A DNA stretch of 64,000 bases from Psychrobacter sp. Choline-02u-9 (GTDB lineage Bacteria > Pseudomonadota > Gammaproteobacteria > Pseudomonadales > Moraxellaceae): NCBI RefSeq assembly GCF_002836505.1, contig NZ_PJBF01000058.1, positions 62,001-126,000 on the forward strand, read 5' to 3'. The position numbers and the translations under genes were made by a program. Positions 8,491 to 18,301 of the stretch are shown piece by piece (positions within the stretch are counted from its first letter, which is position 1; every line of letters starts with the position of its first letter). The notes beneath the pieces are model-generated. The model saw only the letters and a program-made list of their open reading frames with translations, was not told the origin of the DNA and did no database searches.

Positions 8491-11400
8491 CTATTTAAAA
8501 TTATACCTCTTTTGTAGCTCAGAAATATTATGTGGTTCAAAACCCTCCCCACGTTTGCGAGCCTCTTTCCATAACATATCATCTTTCATCGTTTCATCAA
8601 CTAAAACTATAATTTCTTTATAAGATTTCTCGACTTGATCTCTTTTCAATGAGAGGTTTTCTTGTTTCAAGTCTTCAAACACTAAATCAATAAGAGTCTC
8701 TAAATTGTAAGTATTAAGATATTTGTTATCGTTCTTGAAAAGCTTGGTAAAAGGTAGTAGAAGGCACTCCTCTGAAACGCTTGTATTATCTTTACCAAAG
8801 ATATTTTTGTGAGCCTTACTAAAGCAACAGAGGTAAATAAATTTGTCCAAATTTACACGTTTTAGACTGGACTTAGATAATGACATTCTTGAGTTGTCAT
8901 CACTCAAAAATTTTTGGCATAATAGCATTAATAAATTATTTTCTACTCTAGATGATTTTTTAAAGCTATATGTAATCATGTCTTTATTAGATTCGTCGCT
9001 AACCATATATCCTGAATTTAAATACCATTTTTCTAAAAACTTATTAGTCCAAATTGAATCTTTTTTAAACTCAGTTGTCATAATTGTTTCTTTATAACCA
9101 TCAGCATTGAACTTGATATAATTATGGTTGTTTTTGGAATTAACTTTAATTATGTCAAGTTTAGAAAGTTTTAATAGCTCCTTAAATGAGTGCTTATCTT
9201 TGAGATCAGATGAGAACTTAACCTCTGAATCATCGAATAAAGATAGCTCAGTCCATAAGTCATTATTAATCCTAGGATCTTCTATACTGAATATAGATAG
9301 TATAGAGCTAAGAAACTTATCGTTTTTAAGCTGATTTCTAATAGCTTCTAAATGATTCTTTAAAAGATGCTCGATAAGATCTTCAAAATACTCATTCCTA
9401 TTCATTTTTTTCTGAAACTCTTTTCTCCACGTATTTCTGTCTAACTGTAGAGCATCTCTAGCGTCGAACCCGTAAAAATCAATAAATATTGGCATTATGA
9501 AGAAACTAGCTAAAGACTCAACACTTTGTCCTTTAAATAAATTATTTAGACGATAACTTGGACCCTTTAGGAAACTGACTTTCTCACAATTAAATACTCC
9601 AAAAAATAAATTATATTTACTATCCCATATCAATTCGTCTTTATGACGGGATATGCTTTCATAATTATTAAAATCCTTGTTCAAACTAACTGATACAGGA
9701 ATATTTTTTATAATTTTCTCTTTAATATCACCTATTTTAGTTATTATTTGTAAATAGTCAAATATAGGTTGCTCAATTGGATCATATGAGTTTTGAACTT
9801 CATCAACTAATTTTTCTTCGTCGTTTGGATTAAAAAGATGCGAATTGTATCTCATTCCTCTTCTTTTAAGCCTAAGATATAAAGATAATGTAGTACCAAA
9901 ATTTCTAGAAGTATTGCTGTCCATTTTCTCGATGAAGCAATACCCTTGATTGTTAGAAATTGGAGAAGTCATTTCAATATTATAGGAATTACTATCGAAA
10001 ATACTTCTCGTTTCAATATAGACCTTATTGTATGGAGATTCGTTCCCTTCTAAAAGGAGAAAAGCACTATGTAAACCAATACCAAATGTACCAGAAGGGC
10101 GTATGGACAATGGCATGTCATTAATAATTTTCTTTCTTTCTAGATTTTTGCTAGAACCAGCAATCTTTTGCATATATTCGAGATCTTTAATACTAATTCC
10201 AGTACCCATATCGCTAATGCTAAACTTCCAAATACTATAATCTGAATTATCTTCATCTTTAATTTTAGTGAAATTTACAGAAATAGGATAATCTCGAATT
10301 ACATTCGAAAACTCTTCACTGTATGGATTTGACTGTTTATTCAGCTTAGGTTTAGGAGAGTTATCTCCGAATTCAGTCCAAACTCTAATATAAGTTGCAT
10401 CGATAGCGTTCTGAAACAACTCCCTGTAAATGTTAATTTCATCGTCATACAAGTTTTTTCCTTGCAATAACTCAATAGCGCTACGTTCATCCAATGAAAA
10501 TCTCATTGGTTTATCATTAAGCAAAATTTTTGAGCCATCCATTTCAACATCGAGTTTATTGATTGTTGGTAATAAGCCAAAATCACGATGCGGTACGATA
10601 TTTTTCCATTGTGACATTTGATCTTGAATTTCGCTCTGAATCATATCAAACCATCTACGACATTCAATATATGCCATTTCTGTACTACAGATAGCAGTCA
10701 CGCTAACAGTTTCGTTATCTAACTGAAATTCACGGATAGCTTGATGCTTCTGTTCATGTGTTTTGCTAAGAGATGGCATATTATTCCCTGCTTGCTTAGA
10801 CATGACAGGGCAAAAGCGGTTGTCATCAATATCAAATAAGTCACCTAAGCGTAGTAAGCAAGCGACAAAACGAGGGTGACAGTTTTCTGTACCCATTCCC
10901 GTTTGACGGAAGGGTAGTGTTTTCATCACATAATCTTCAAAACCAAGCCCATGCGCCCAGCATATTTGACCAAGATAACGATAAATACGTTTGGGAAGTA
11001 GTTCAGTGCGAGGAGAGCTAATACCAAGTTTCTCAAAAGGATCTAAAACCACTGAATTTGAGTTTTTGGCATGACCACGACGATACCATTCAGCTATCAT
11101 TTGACGATATTTTTCAACGCCCGTATGTGGGTCTGAATGATTAACAAGAGCTTTGTTCCAACCATTTTTATGCCAGACTTTGGCAAATTCATGTAAGTCT
11201 TGCGTATTATCATTAGCTAGGCTTTCGACATATTCTTTAAAGTCATCTTCATCAAAAACTTTTTGAACTTCATCAGCACTAAATAACATACCGATATCGT
11301 GCCAGTACGCCGCTTCTAGAATTAACCATGTATCTGTCGCTGTCAGCTTTTCAATATTGCTACCTAACAGACGCTCGATATTGACGAGGATTTGCTGAGA

Positions 11401-11562
11401 GTGGGATTCATTATGACTACTAAAGTGTGGGTAATAACTGCCCACATTTTCGAGCGACTTACCGACGAGCTTTTCATCAAACTCCCATTGCGACATCAAT
11501 ATTTTAGTATTGCTGTCTTCATCAGTTTTCTTTCTTAGATGTTTGATTAATCCTGCGCTCAT
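8491..11562 (-). CDS. HD-domain / Hsp90-like ATPase fusion, candidate defence protein
   Basis: 1023-residue soluble protein. Residues ~40-260 carry an HD phosphohydrolase-type metal site: H50/H54, H88-D89 (YWHDIGM), H204 (WAHG) and an acidic D241-x2-D244-x-D246 cluster. Residues ~370-510 form a Bergerat (GHKL) ATPase with N-box E381-x3-N385-x2-D388, G1 box D451-x-G453-x-G455, and a G2 box GTFGIGLHSAF (491-501) close to the Hsp90 GxFGxGxxSAF signature. Further on, ALQLDRNTWRKEF resembles the Hsp90 middle-domain SRN motif. The remaining ~300 residues are not recognised. Similar HD plus Hsp90-like fusions have been predicted in biological-conflict systems; activity here is inferred. AAGGACTTACC gives a good start site. 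It stands alone, with a GC shift inside the gene. Confidence 0.8.
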   Translation of the reverse strand: MSAGLIKHLRKKTDEDSNTKILMSQWEFDEKLVGKSLENVGSYYPHFSSHNESHSQQILVNIERLLGSNIEKLTATDTWLILEAAYWHDIGMLFSADEVQKVFDEDDFKEYVESLANDNTQDLHEFAKVWHKNGWNKALVNHSDPHTGVEKYRQMIAEWYRRGHAKNSNSVVLDPFEKLGISSPRTELLPKRIYRYLGQICWAHGLGFEDYVMKTLPFRQTGMGTENCHPRFVACLLRLGDLFDIDDNRFCPVMSKQAGNNMPSLSKTHEQKHQAIREFQLDNETVSVTAICSTEMAYIECRRWFDMIQSEIQDQMSQWKNIVPHRDFGLLPTINKLDVEMDGSKILLNDKPMRFSLDERSAIELLQGKNLYDDEINIYRELFQNAIDATYIRVWTEFGDNSPKPKLNKQSNPYSEEFSNVIRDYPISVNFTKIKDEDNSDYSIWKFSISDMGTGISIKDLEYMQKIAGSSKNLERKKIINDMPLSIRPSGTFGIGLHSAFLLLEGNESPYNKVYIETRSIFDSNSYNIEMTSPISNNQGYCFIEKMDSNTSRNFGTTLSLYLRLKRRGMRYNSHLFNPNDEEKLVDEVQNSYDPIEQPIFDYLQIITKIGDIKEKIIKNIPVSVSLNKDFNNYESISRHKDELIWDSKYNLFFGVFNCEKVSFLKGPSYRLNNLFKGQSVESLASFFIMPIFIDFYGFDARDALQLDRNTWRKEFQKKMNRNEYFEDLIEHLLKNHLEAIRNQLKNDKFLSSILSIFSIEDPRINNDLWTELSLFDDSEVKFSSDLKDKHSFKELLKLSKLDIIKVNSKNNHNYIKFNADGYKETIMTTEFKKDSIWTNKFLEKWYLNSGYMVSDESNKDMITYSFKKSSRVENNLLMLLCQKFLSDDNSRMSLSKSSLKRVNLDKFIYLCCFSKAHKNIFGKDNTSVSEECLLLPFTKLFKNDNKYLNTYNLETLIDLVFEDLKQENLSLKRDQVEKSYKEIIVLVDETMKDDMLWKEARKRGEGFEPHNISELQKRYNFK

Positions 11563-11720
11563 GGTAAGTCCTTTTTATTATCTTTTAAGTAAGACGTTTT
11601 AGTTTTGTATCATTTATCAACATAGGTTGATTTTACCGTAAACGCACGATTAACGGATAAAAAATATTTTCACCTAACTATTTATACTTTATCCTTCTCA
11701 TTACTTTTCATTATCCAAAA

Positions 11721-11748
11721 AAAACGGCGCTGAAATCAGTGCCGTTTT
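11721..11748 (-). terminator. Terminator of tdh
   Basis: AAAACGGC-g-CTGA-aa-TCAG-t-GCCGTTTT hairpin. Read on the minus strand it is followed by a T8 tract (plus A tract 11717-11724), 57 bp past the tdh stop. It also has a shorter T run on the plus strand. Confidence 0.85.
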
Positions 11749-11805
11749 ATCAGTCATGACAATGTAAACCCTAATCACGACTCGTCAAATACTAAATCGC
11801 CAAAA

Positions 11806-12831
11806 TCAATCCCAGCTTAAAATCACCTTACCGCATTGCCCACTTTCCATGATATCAAAGCCTTCTTGAAAATCATCAATGTGCATGCGATGGGTAATGA
11901 TTGGTGTCAAATCAATACCGCTAATCAGCATTTGCTCCATCTGATACCACGTCTCCCACATCTCGCGCCCATAAATACCTTTTAGGGTTAACGCCTTAAA
12001 AATAATCTTGCTCCAATCCACCGTGGTAGTGTTAGGCAAAATGCCCAAGAGCGCAATTTTAGAGCCGTTATACATGTTACTAATCATCGAATCAAAGGCC
12101 TGAGGCGAGCCTGACATCTCAAGCCCAATATCAAAACCGTGCATTTTTAACTCAGCAATAGCACCTTCGATGGTTTCACCCTTGGCTGGGTTGATGGTCA
12201 TCGTCGCGCCCATTTTTTTGGCAAGCTCTAGACGATAATCACTGATATCACTGACCACAATGTTACGTGCTCCGGCAAATCGGCAAATCGCCGTTGCCAT
12301 TGAACCAATCAATCCTGCACCCGTGATTAGCACATCTTCACCAAGGACAGGAAATGATAAAGCGGTATGAGTGGCGTTGCCAAAGGGATCCATAATGGCG
12401 GCCATCTCATCGCTGATACGCTCATCGAGTTTGATGACATTGTCGGCAGGTATCACCAAATATTCGGCAAACGCGCCATCGCGGTCAACGCCCACGCCGA
12501 TGGTATTTTCGCACACATGTAGCTTACCACGGCGGCAGTTACGGCAATGCCCGCAAGCGATATGGCCTTCGCCTGTGACTCGGTCACCTACTTCAATATG
12601 CTTGACGCCATCGCCCATTTCACTAATGACACCGACGTATTCATGTCCGATAATCATCGGCGTGTTTATGGTTTTTTGTGACCACTCATCCCACTTATAA
12701 ATGTGCAAATCTGTGCCACAGATGGCGGTTTTTTTAATTTTTATTTTAACGTCATTGATGCCGACCGTTGGTTCTGGCATGTCTTGCATCCAGATGCCTT
12801 TTTCGGCATGAGCTTTAACCAGTGCTTTCAT
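11806..12831 (-). CDS. tdh: L-threonine 3-dehydrogenase
   Basis: Oxidises L-threonine to 2-amino-3-ketobutyrate with NAD+. A 341-residue zinc medium-chain dehydrogenase: catalytic zinc site C38 (AICGTD) and H63-E64 (GHEYVG), structural zinc cysteines C93, C96, C99 and C107, and a Rossmann GxGLIGSMA segment. Length equals E. coli Tdh. It lies downstream of kbl on the same strand but 233 bp away, rather than nearly adjacent as in E. coli, so it may also have its own promoter. A strong terminator follows. Confidence 0.97.
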   Translation of the reverse strand: MKALVKAHAEKGIWMQDMPEPTVGINDVKIKIKKTAICGTDLHIYKWDEWSQKTINTPMIIGHEYVGVISEMGDGVKHIEVGDRVTGEGHIACGHCRNCRRGKLHVCENTIGVGVDRDGAFAEYLVIPADNVIKLDERISDEMAAIMDPFGNATHTALSFPVLGEDVLITGAGLIGSMATAICRFAGARNIVVSDISDYRLELAKKMGATMTINPAKGETIEGAIAELKMHGFDIGLEMSGSPQAFDSMISNMYNGSKIALLGILPNTTTVDWSKIIFKALTLKGIYGREMWETWYQMEQMLISGIDLTPIITHRMHIDDFQEGFDIMESGQCGKVILSWD

Positions 12832-13064
12832 AGTTTTCTCTTATTTAGCTGCATTATATTTTATGGTTGAATCTGGGGTGTCCTCATTTTAAAAATGGTG
12901 ATAAAAATGAGATAAATTGCCGTCAAACGAGGAAAATAGTGCAGATAATATCGAGATATTGACCAACTATTTGACGATGTTTGGCAAAATTTAGCTATTT
13001 TTAGCCCATTTAGAGAACGCTCGTTTGAATTGAGGGCACGGCCTAGATAAATATCGAACGACGC

Positions 13065-14255
13065 TTAATCAATCACTTTCATTTGCTTGGCGACTTTGAT
13101 AAAGGCGGCGATACACTGGTCGAGCTGCTCGCGAGTATGGGCGGCAGAGAGCTGGACACGAATGCGAGCCTCGTTTTTGGGTACGACAGGGTAAAAGAAG
13201 CCAATCACATAAATGCCTTCTTCAAGCAGTGCATTTGCCATTTGCTGCGAGACATTGGCGTCATACAGCATCACTGCACAAATGGCCGATTCGGTGGGCT
13301 TGATGTCGAAGCCCGCGTCTTGCATTTGCTTCACAAAATAGGCAGTATTTTCATGCAATTGGTCTTGTAGAGTATTGTCTTGCGATAGCATTTCAAACGC
13401 TTTTACCCCAGCGGCAGCCACCATAGGAGGAATAGAATTTGAAAATAGATACGGGCGTGAGCGTTGACGCAGCATCTCAATCATTTCTTTTTTACCCGTG
13501 GTAAAGCCGCCAATAGCACCGCCAAATGCCTTGCCCAAAGTGCCAGTGATCAGCTCAATATCGCCACGTAGATCAAACAATTCAGTCACGCCGCCACCAG
13601 TGCGACCGACCACGCCTGCTGAATGTGATTCGTCAATCATGACCATGGCATCATATTTTTGTGCCAACGCATAAATCTCATCCATCGGCGCTACATTACC
13701 ATCCATTGAAAACACACCATCAGTGACAATCAAACGAAAACGCTGTGCTTGCGCCGCTTGCAATTGCGTTTCTAAATCTTGCATATCTGCATTGGCATAG
13801 CGATAACGCGCGGCTTTACACAGGCGTACACCATCGATGATTGAGGCATGATTTAACGAATCAGAAATAATGGCGTCTTCGCTAGTCAGCAGTGGTTCAA
13901 AGGCACCGCCATTGGCATCGAAACAGGCCGCATAAAGAATGGTATCTTCGGTATTAAAAAACTTAGAGATCGCTGCTTCTAATTGCTTATGCAAATTTTG
14001 CGTACCACAAATAAACCGCACCGATGACATGCCGTAACCTGAGTTTTCGATGGCTTGGATCGCCGCCTTTTTAATCTCAGGGTGGTCAGACAATCCAAGG
14101 TAATTATTGGCACAGAAGTTAAGCATCTCACGGCCATCGGCAATCTTGATGAGCGCATCTTGCGGAGAGGTAATAACGCGCTCGTTTTTATACAGTCCTG
14201 CCGCGCGTATATCACTGATTTCTTGTTGTAGGTGTTTTTGAAAGGCTTGATACAT
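13065..14255 (-). CDS. kbl: 2-amino-3-ketobutyrate coenzyme A ligase
   Basis: Cleaves 2-amino-3-ketobutyrate with CoA to glycine and acetyl-CoA, the second step of threonine breakdown after Tdh. A 396-residue PLP enzyme of the alpha-oxoamine synthase family: ANNYLGL near residue 50, DESHSAG near 209-214, and the PLP lysine K242 in TGTLGKAFGG. The length matches E. coli Kbl. AAGGAATATTT precedes the ATG. It is the first gene of the kbl-tdh pair. Confidence 0.97.
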   Translation of the reverse strand: MYQAFQKHLQQEISDIRAAGLYKNERVITSPQDALIKIADGREMLNFCANNYLGLSDHPEIKKAAIQAIENSGYGMSSVRFICGTQNLHKQLEAAISKFFNTEDTILYAACFDANGGAFEPLLTSEDAIISDSLNHASIIDGVRLCKAARYRYANADMQDLETQLQAAQAQRFRLIVTDGVFSMDGNVAPMDEIYALAQKYDAMVMIDESHSAGVVGRTGGGVTELFDLRGDIELITGTLGKAFGGAIGGFTTGKKEMIEMLRQRSRPYLFSNSIPPMVAAAGVKAFEMLSQDNTLQDQLHENTAYFVKQMQDAGFDIKPTESAICAVMLYDANVSQQMANALLEEGIYVIGFFYPVVPKNEARIRVQLSAAHTREQLDQCIAAFIKVAKQMKVID

Positions 14256-14639
14256 AAATATTCCTTTTTTAGTATTATTGGTGTTCGTTTGATAATAGAG
14301 ATATTGGGACTGGTAATAGAATCAAGTTATCAAAGCCAAGCTATCAAAAGCCGCGCATCATCCTAGCTATCATTAAAATCAACGATAAAACTAAAGAGGC
14401 GGGAAGCCAACGAGATGGTGCGAGCAGTGATACTATCTATAACCCTGTGAGCGGTGATTTTATCATTAGCCTATCGCAATAAATAGCCTAAATAGTCGGT
14501 AGATAGGCCTTCTTTTATAAAGCTATATAGTACTGTTTAGTTGTAGTGTTGGTCTCATAGCGGCTTAGCTATGTCTCAAAACATAAGACATCAACTTGCG
14601 CATCTTTATAATCTTGATCGTTAACTACCGTCTATCCAG
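14256..14639. other. Intergenic region without a gene
   Basis: 384 bp between kbl and a small gene, both on the minus strand. One weak inverted repeat (GCCTATC at 14469-14475, GATAGGC at 14502-14508) is followed by a pyrimidine run on the plus strand. No gene or RNA is supported. Confidence 0.4.
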
Positions 14640-14837
14640 TTAGTCATCTTTGGGACGCTTCTGAGCCTCAGCGATCAACTCATGAATCTTGGTACTTTCC
14701 TTTAGCACACAAGCATCATAGGCAGAAAGTGGCTCAGGTTCTTGCTCCTCTTTCTTTTCCTGCTCTTGCTCTTGTTTGGCTTTTTCTTCTAAATACTTTT
14801 GCAGATCGTCTTGCTCATTTTTTTGAGAGTTATTCAT
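14640..14837 (-). CDS. Small charged protein with a Glu/Lys/Gln coiled-coil segment
   Basis: 65 residues. An N-terminal helical segment of alternating Glu, Lys and Gln (~10-35) is probably coiled coil, followed by LSAYDACVLKESTKIHELIAEAQKRP with a single cysteine. No signal peptide or membrane segment. A strong GGAGACATAAACC ribosome-binding site and its position 29 bp after the amidase gene on the same strand support a real gene and possible co-transcription. Function not recognised. Confidence 0.65.
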   Translation of the reverse strand: MNNSQKNEQDDLQKYLEEKAKQEQEQEKKEEQEPEPLSAYDACVLKESTKIHELIAEAQKRPKDD

Positions 14838-14866
14838 GGTTTATGTCTCCTAATAGCCTGTATTCT

Positions 14867-15748
14867 TTAATAAAAATCATCCCGACCAGCATACTTCTTA
14901 TTTAGTGCCTGCAATATCGCATAGGTCTCGCTATCCATATTACCCGTTGGCTGCTGCGCTCTAAAGTGCAGCTGAAACGCATAGACGACATCGCGACTGG
15001 CTTTGTCCCACGTATCAGTATCGTTGATTTGATAGCCATACTTGCGAAACGCTTGCTTAATCTCAGGTATCGTTGCCGACGCAAATCCATTTTGATTCAT
15101 AAAGAACTGCTTATCAAATTCATCATACCAAGCGCCAATACCGTAATCGAAATACAGTCGCTCCCACGGGAATTTGGCACCGGGGTCTATCTTGCGCGAG
15201 GGTGCCATGTCCGAGTGACCGATAATATTCTTTGGTGAGATGTCATATCTCGCAGTGATGTCTTGTACTAACTCCGCGACCTTTTTAATCTGTAACTCGT
15301 CAAAAGCCACATAATGGTCATAAGGATGATATGCCAGCTGGCCGTCTTTCAGTGCATTTTGATACTCAGGCGTAATCCCTGCATTGACGATTTCTATACC
15401 GATAGAAGTATCGTTTAATATCGTTCGTCCTGCAAAACCGCCATCACCTGCATGCCATGCGCGCTCGCTCTCTGGTACTAAGTTGTAGATTTTATTGTCG
15501 TCGTTGTCTAATACTAGATAGTGCGCGCTCACATTGCCCGTGGTCAATGTCTTTATCGAGCGCTCATTATCAGAGACTGTATAGTGCAATACGATGGTTT
15601 TGATGCGCTCGCTTTTGCCAGTAGCTTGGTAGCTATCGCTGTCGATTACATATTGCGGCTCTGACGTTGATACGCAGCCCACGAGCGATAGTATAGAGGA
15701 TGATACTAGTACTGATGCCAATGCAATCGAGGAAATGTTTTTTACCAT
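14867..15748 (-). CDS. amiD: AmiD-like N-acetylmuramoyl-L-alanine amidase lipoprotein
   Basis: Cleaves the muramyl-alanine amide bond of peptidoglycan or muropeptides at the outer membrane. The start at 15748 gives a type II signal peptide ending in LVGC (lipobox Cys25); the longer frame starting at 15817 would overlap the upstream permease gene. The Amidase_2 domain carries zinc-binding histidines in VLHYTVSD and GHSDMAP, and a C-terminal peptidoglycan-binding-like helical domain follows (IKQAFRKYGY... YAFQLHFR). This order and size (~293 aa) match E. coli AmiD. It lies 28 bp after the permease gene. Confidence 0.85.
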   Translation of the reverse strand: MVKNISSIALASVLVSSSILSLVGCVSTSEPQYVIDSDSYQATGKSERIKTIVLHYTVSDNERSIKTLTTGNVSAHYLVLDNDDNKIYNLVPESERAWHAGDGGFAGRTILNDTSIGIEIVNAGITPEYQNALKDGQLAYHPYDHYVAFDELQIKKVAELVQDITARYDISPKNIIGHSDMAPSRKIDPGAKFPWERLYFDYGIGAWYDEFDKQFFMNQNGFASATIPEIKQAFRKYGYQINDTDTWDKASRDVVYAFQLHFRAQQPTGNMDSETYAILQALNKKYAGRDDFY

Positions 15749-15776
15749 GAAATGCTCTGTGTGGGAATAGTTGCGG

Positions 15777-17129
15777 TTAATTAACGTTGGAATTGACTGC
15801 GATTTTTTTATAACCAATTGCCCCGAGCAGAATAAAGAATCCTAGCAAGACATAAGCATTGAATGACAGCGCTGCTGGTGAAAATGGTAGCAGTAACAGC
15901 GATATAAAGACCATACTGATTAATACAGAGAGATAATTTAACGGACTTGCCTGTTTCTTTTTTCGCTCATTGATAAGGTCGGCGGTCGTGACATAAGCGA
16001 AGCCAACTGTAATGCCCAAGGACGCCATTGTCACGATATCGAGTAGGTAGTTTCTACCTAGCCAAGGAGAGAGTAGGCACACCAAGCATATCAATATAAC
16101 GGTTTTTTGCTTACTGAATTGGTTGTGTTTATCTGTAAATATACTGGGCAGTAATGACGTGTCGCCCATAGATTCTAAGAGCTTAACCGATGACAATATA
16201 AAGCCGTTGATACCGCTCATTATCGAGCCAATCATAGCGATCGATAGCAGCCAAATGCCGATGCTACCAATCCGATTGTCTATGCCTTCACCTGTCGCCC
16301 AGTGGCTGTCTTTAATTGCTTGATAGTCAAAGCTCATATTCAGCGCGGTAAAGTAGTTGATCAAAAAGTAAAACAACACGCCAGCTATGAGTGAAATTAG
16401 GATAATACTTTTGGTCTTGGTTTTTGAATCGCTGATGGCTTTTGAAATCTGCGGTGTGGTCTCAAAACCAACATACGCCCACGGCATAACGGCCAAGATA
16501 GGTAACCATGCCAGACTGGTGATAGAGCCGCTAGACATATCAGTTGGCAAAAATGCTTGGGTAGTTGGTGTCATCCAAAGCGAGGCAAAAAACAGCGCAG
16601 TGACTGATAGAATCATAAAGAGGGCGATATAGAGTTGGATTTTTGCGCCGACTCGTACGCCTTTTAGGTTGATATAACTGAACAGAATAATAGCCGCGCT
16701 GCATAGGAACACTTCACTGGCGTAGACTTCCCAACCAGCAATCGTATACAGATAGCTTAATTGTAAGCCACTAGGTAGCAGATAGCGCAGTAGCAAAGCG
16801 ACGGCTGATATATTGAGCGCGATAATAGAAATATAGCCTATCGTGACGCCCCAACCATAAATATAGGCATGCTTGCGATTAATGTATTTTTCAATCCAAT
16901 AGATACCGCCTGACTCGTTCTCTGGCGTTTGGGTCAGCAAATTAATATAGGCACGCGCAACCATATAGATGGCTAAAGTACCAATAATAATAGCAACAGA
17001 AGAGCCTAATAGCTGTGACTGCGGCAAAAACAAATCACCTGGCATGACATAAGCGCCCCAGCCGATAATCGCACCGACGCTAATCGCTATCGCTTGTAGG
17101 TAGCTGATACTTTCTGTCTTTTCACTCAT
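15777..17129 (-). CDS. APC-superfamily amino-acid permease
   Basis: Inner-membrane transporter of about 450 residues with roughly 12 hydrophobic segments. The first has the APC hallmark VGAIIGWGAYVMPGDLF (unwound TM1 substrate site), and PWAYVGFETTPQIS corresponds to the TM6 region. The YjeH/YhdG-type family transports amino acids with protons; the substrate cannot be told from sequence. The ATG at 17129 was chosen over 17150 because AAGGAG lies just upstream of it. It shares its strand with, and lies close to, the amidase and small charged protein, so a three-gene transcript is possible. Confidence 0.85.
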   Translation of the reverse strand: MSEKTESISYLQAIAISVGAIIGWGAYVMPGDLFLPQSQLLGSSVAIIIGTLAIYMVARAYINLLTQTPENESGGIYWIEKYINRKHAYIYGWGVTIGYISIIALNISAVALLLRYLLPSGLQLSYLYTIAGWEVYASEVFLCSAAIILFSYINLKGVRVGAKIQLYIALFMILSVTALFFASLWMTPTTQAFLPTDMSSGSITSLAWLPILAVMPWAYVGFETTPQISKAISDSKTKTKSIILISLIAGVLFYFLINYFTALNMSFDYQAIKDSHWATGEGIDNRIGSIGIWLLSIAMIGSIMSGINGFILSSVKLLESMGDTSLLPSIFTDKHNQFSKQKTVILICLVCLLSPWLGRNYLLDIVTMASLGITVGFAYVTTADLINERKKKQASPLNYLSVLISMVFISLLLLPFSPAALSFNAYVLLGFFILLGAIGYKKIAVNSNVN

Positions 17130-17286
17130 AAAGTGCTCCTTCACGATCAAAGATGGAGAAGGATAGAATGTTTATTATGGAGCTGACATAGAACATGAAA
17201 AACCTTGTGACGCCATTACGCAGGGTAGTGGCTATCTTTTATAAATAGAAAAGTCATATTAAAGGTTTTTGTTGAGTGTTACCTTT

Positions 17287-18066
17287 TCAATCCTGTTGGA
17301 TTTTTTTAGCCAGAACCTTTTTCCAACTGTCCTCTAAACAGTCAATCGCGAGCCACGGTTCAATCACATTAGCATCAAACTTTTCTTTTGAGTTGGACAG
17401 TTGCCATAGCGTCTCTAATGTCGCAAACGGATAAGGGCGCTCAACCAAATATACGGGCAAATCAGCGTCTATAATGCCATCGCGTACAACTTGGAAATAC
17501 CAACCAGAGATACCTTGCTTGCTGACCCATGCCGCGATATTTGGTACTTTGGTAAATTGGCCAATTTGATCATTAATTTTGTAGCAGGGGCGGCGTGGTT
17601 GGACGATACGTAGTTGAACGCTATCACCATCATTACTGTTATCTTGGCCATTTTCAAAATGTCCACCATATTGAAAAACATCGCCAATACAAACGGTAGA
17701 TTCGGTCATTTCAGGCAAACCATTGATAGCTTCAGTCGTAAGGTTTTCTCCTAGCGTACCGACGCGCACTTTCAGGCCAAACTCGCCATTGATTTTTTCA
17801 TACGTCGCAGGCGCTAGCTGATGCACGGCTTTTAATGGGCCACCATGATGTTTGCGGTCAGCCTGTTCATCAGTGGTTAAGCCCATAAAGTAGACGGCGA
17901 CAGGAGATTTGATAGGTGCTTTATCAATGGCGCTCATTTCTTCACGGGCGAATGGCATAGACTTACCAGCGCGAACACAAGTGAGGGTAGCGATATGTAG
18001 GGGCAAGTCTTGGTTAAAATCTGTTAAGGTTTGCTCAGGTGGTGACGTAATCGATTCTGCGCTCAT
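17287..18066 (-). CDS. yiiM: MOSC-domain protein, YiiM type
   Basis: 259-residue MOSC protein: KHHGGPLKAVHQ, GTLGENLTTEAING, GDVFQYGG and PRRPCYKI, the last carrying the molybdenum-coordinating cysteine. E. coli YiiM reduces N-hydroxylated purines such as 6-hydroxylaminopurine as a molybdenum-cofactor protein; the same activity is inferred. A C-terminal YiiM 3-alpha helical region is present (ETLWQLSNSKEKFDANVIEPWL). AGGAAACCAT precedes the ATG. Monocistronic. Confidence 0.85.
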   Translation of the reverse strand: MSAESITSPPEQTLTDFNQDLPLHIATLTCVRAGKSMPFAREEMSAIDKAPIKSPVAVYFMGLTTDEQADRKHHGGPLKAVHQLAPATYEKINGEFGLKVRVGTLGENLTTEAINGLPEMTESTVCIGDVFQYGGHFENGQDNSNDGDSVQLRIVQPRRPCYKINDQIGQFTKVPNIAAWVSKQGISGWYFQVVRDGIIDADLPVYLVERPYPFATLETLWQLSNSKEKFDANVIEPWLAIDCLEDSWKKVLAKKIQQD

Positions 18067-18215
18067 ATGGTTTCCTAATAAGTAGAATGAATAGGCTAAG
18101 GCGGCTTAATTTTGGCGGTTTAATTTTAGTGGCTAATAAATACTAATACGAAATGAGCTTATCTGTACTCAATGATGTATCTGATTATACTGGTTCACAA
18201 CCATAAAATTTACAT

Positions 18216-18249
18216 AAAAAAAGACCAGAATAAGTATTCTGGTCTTTTT
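18216..18249 (-). terminator. Terminator downstream of rsfS
   Basis: 14-bp stem AAAAGACCAGAATA/TATTCTGGTCTTTT around a 2-nt AG centre, flanked by A and T tracts. It lies about 53 bp past the rsfS stop and works on the minus strand; the plus strand also has T5. Confidence 0.85.
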
Positions 18250-18301
18250 GATGGAGCGTTTCTTAATTTTGAACGAGTAACGAGTATCGTCACTGACAAG
18301 C

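Noticed and set aside
15749..15817. Longer start of the amidase gene
   Set aside because: It would overlap the permease gene and place 23 polar residues before a proper lipoprotein signal.
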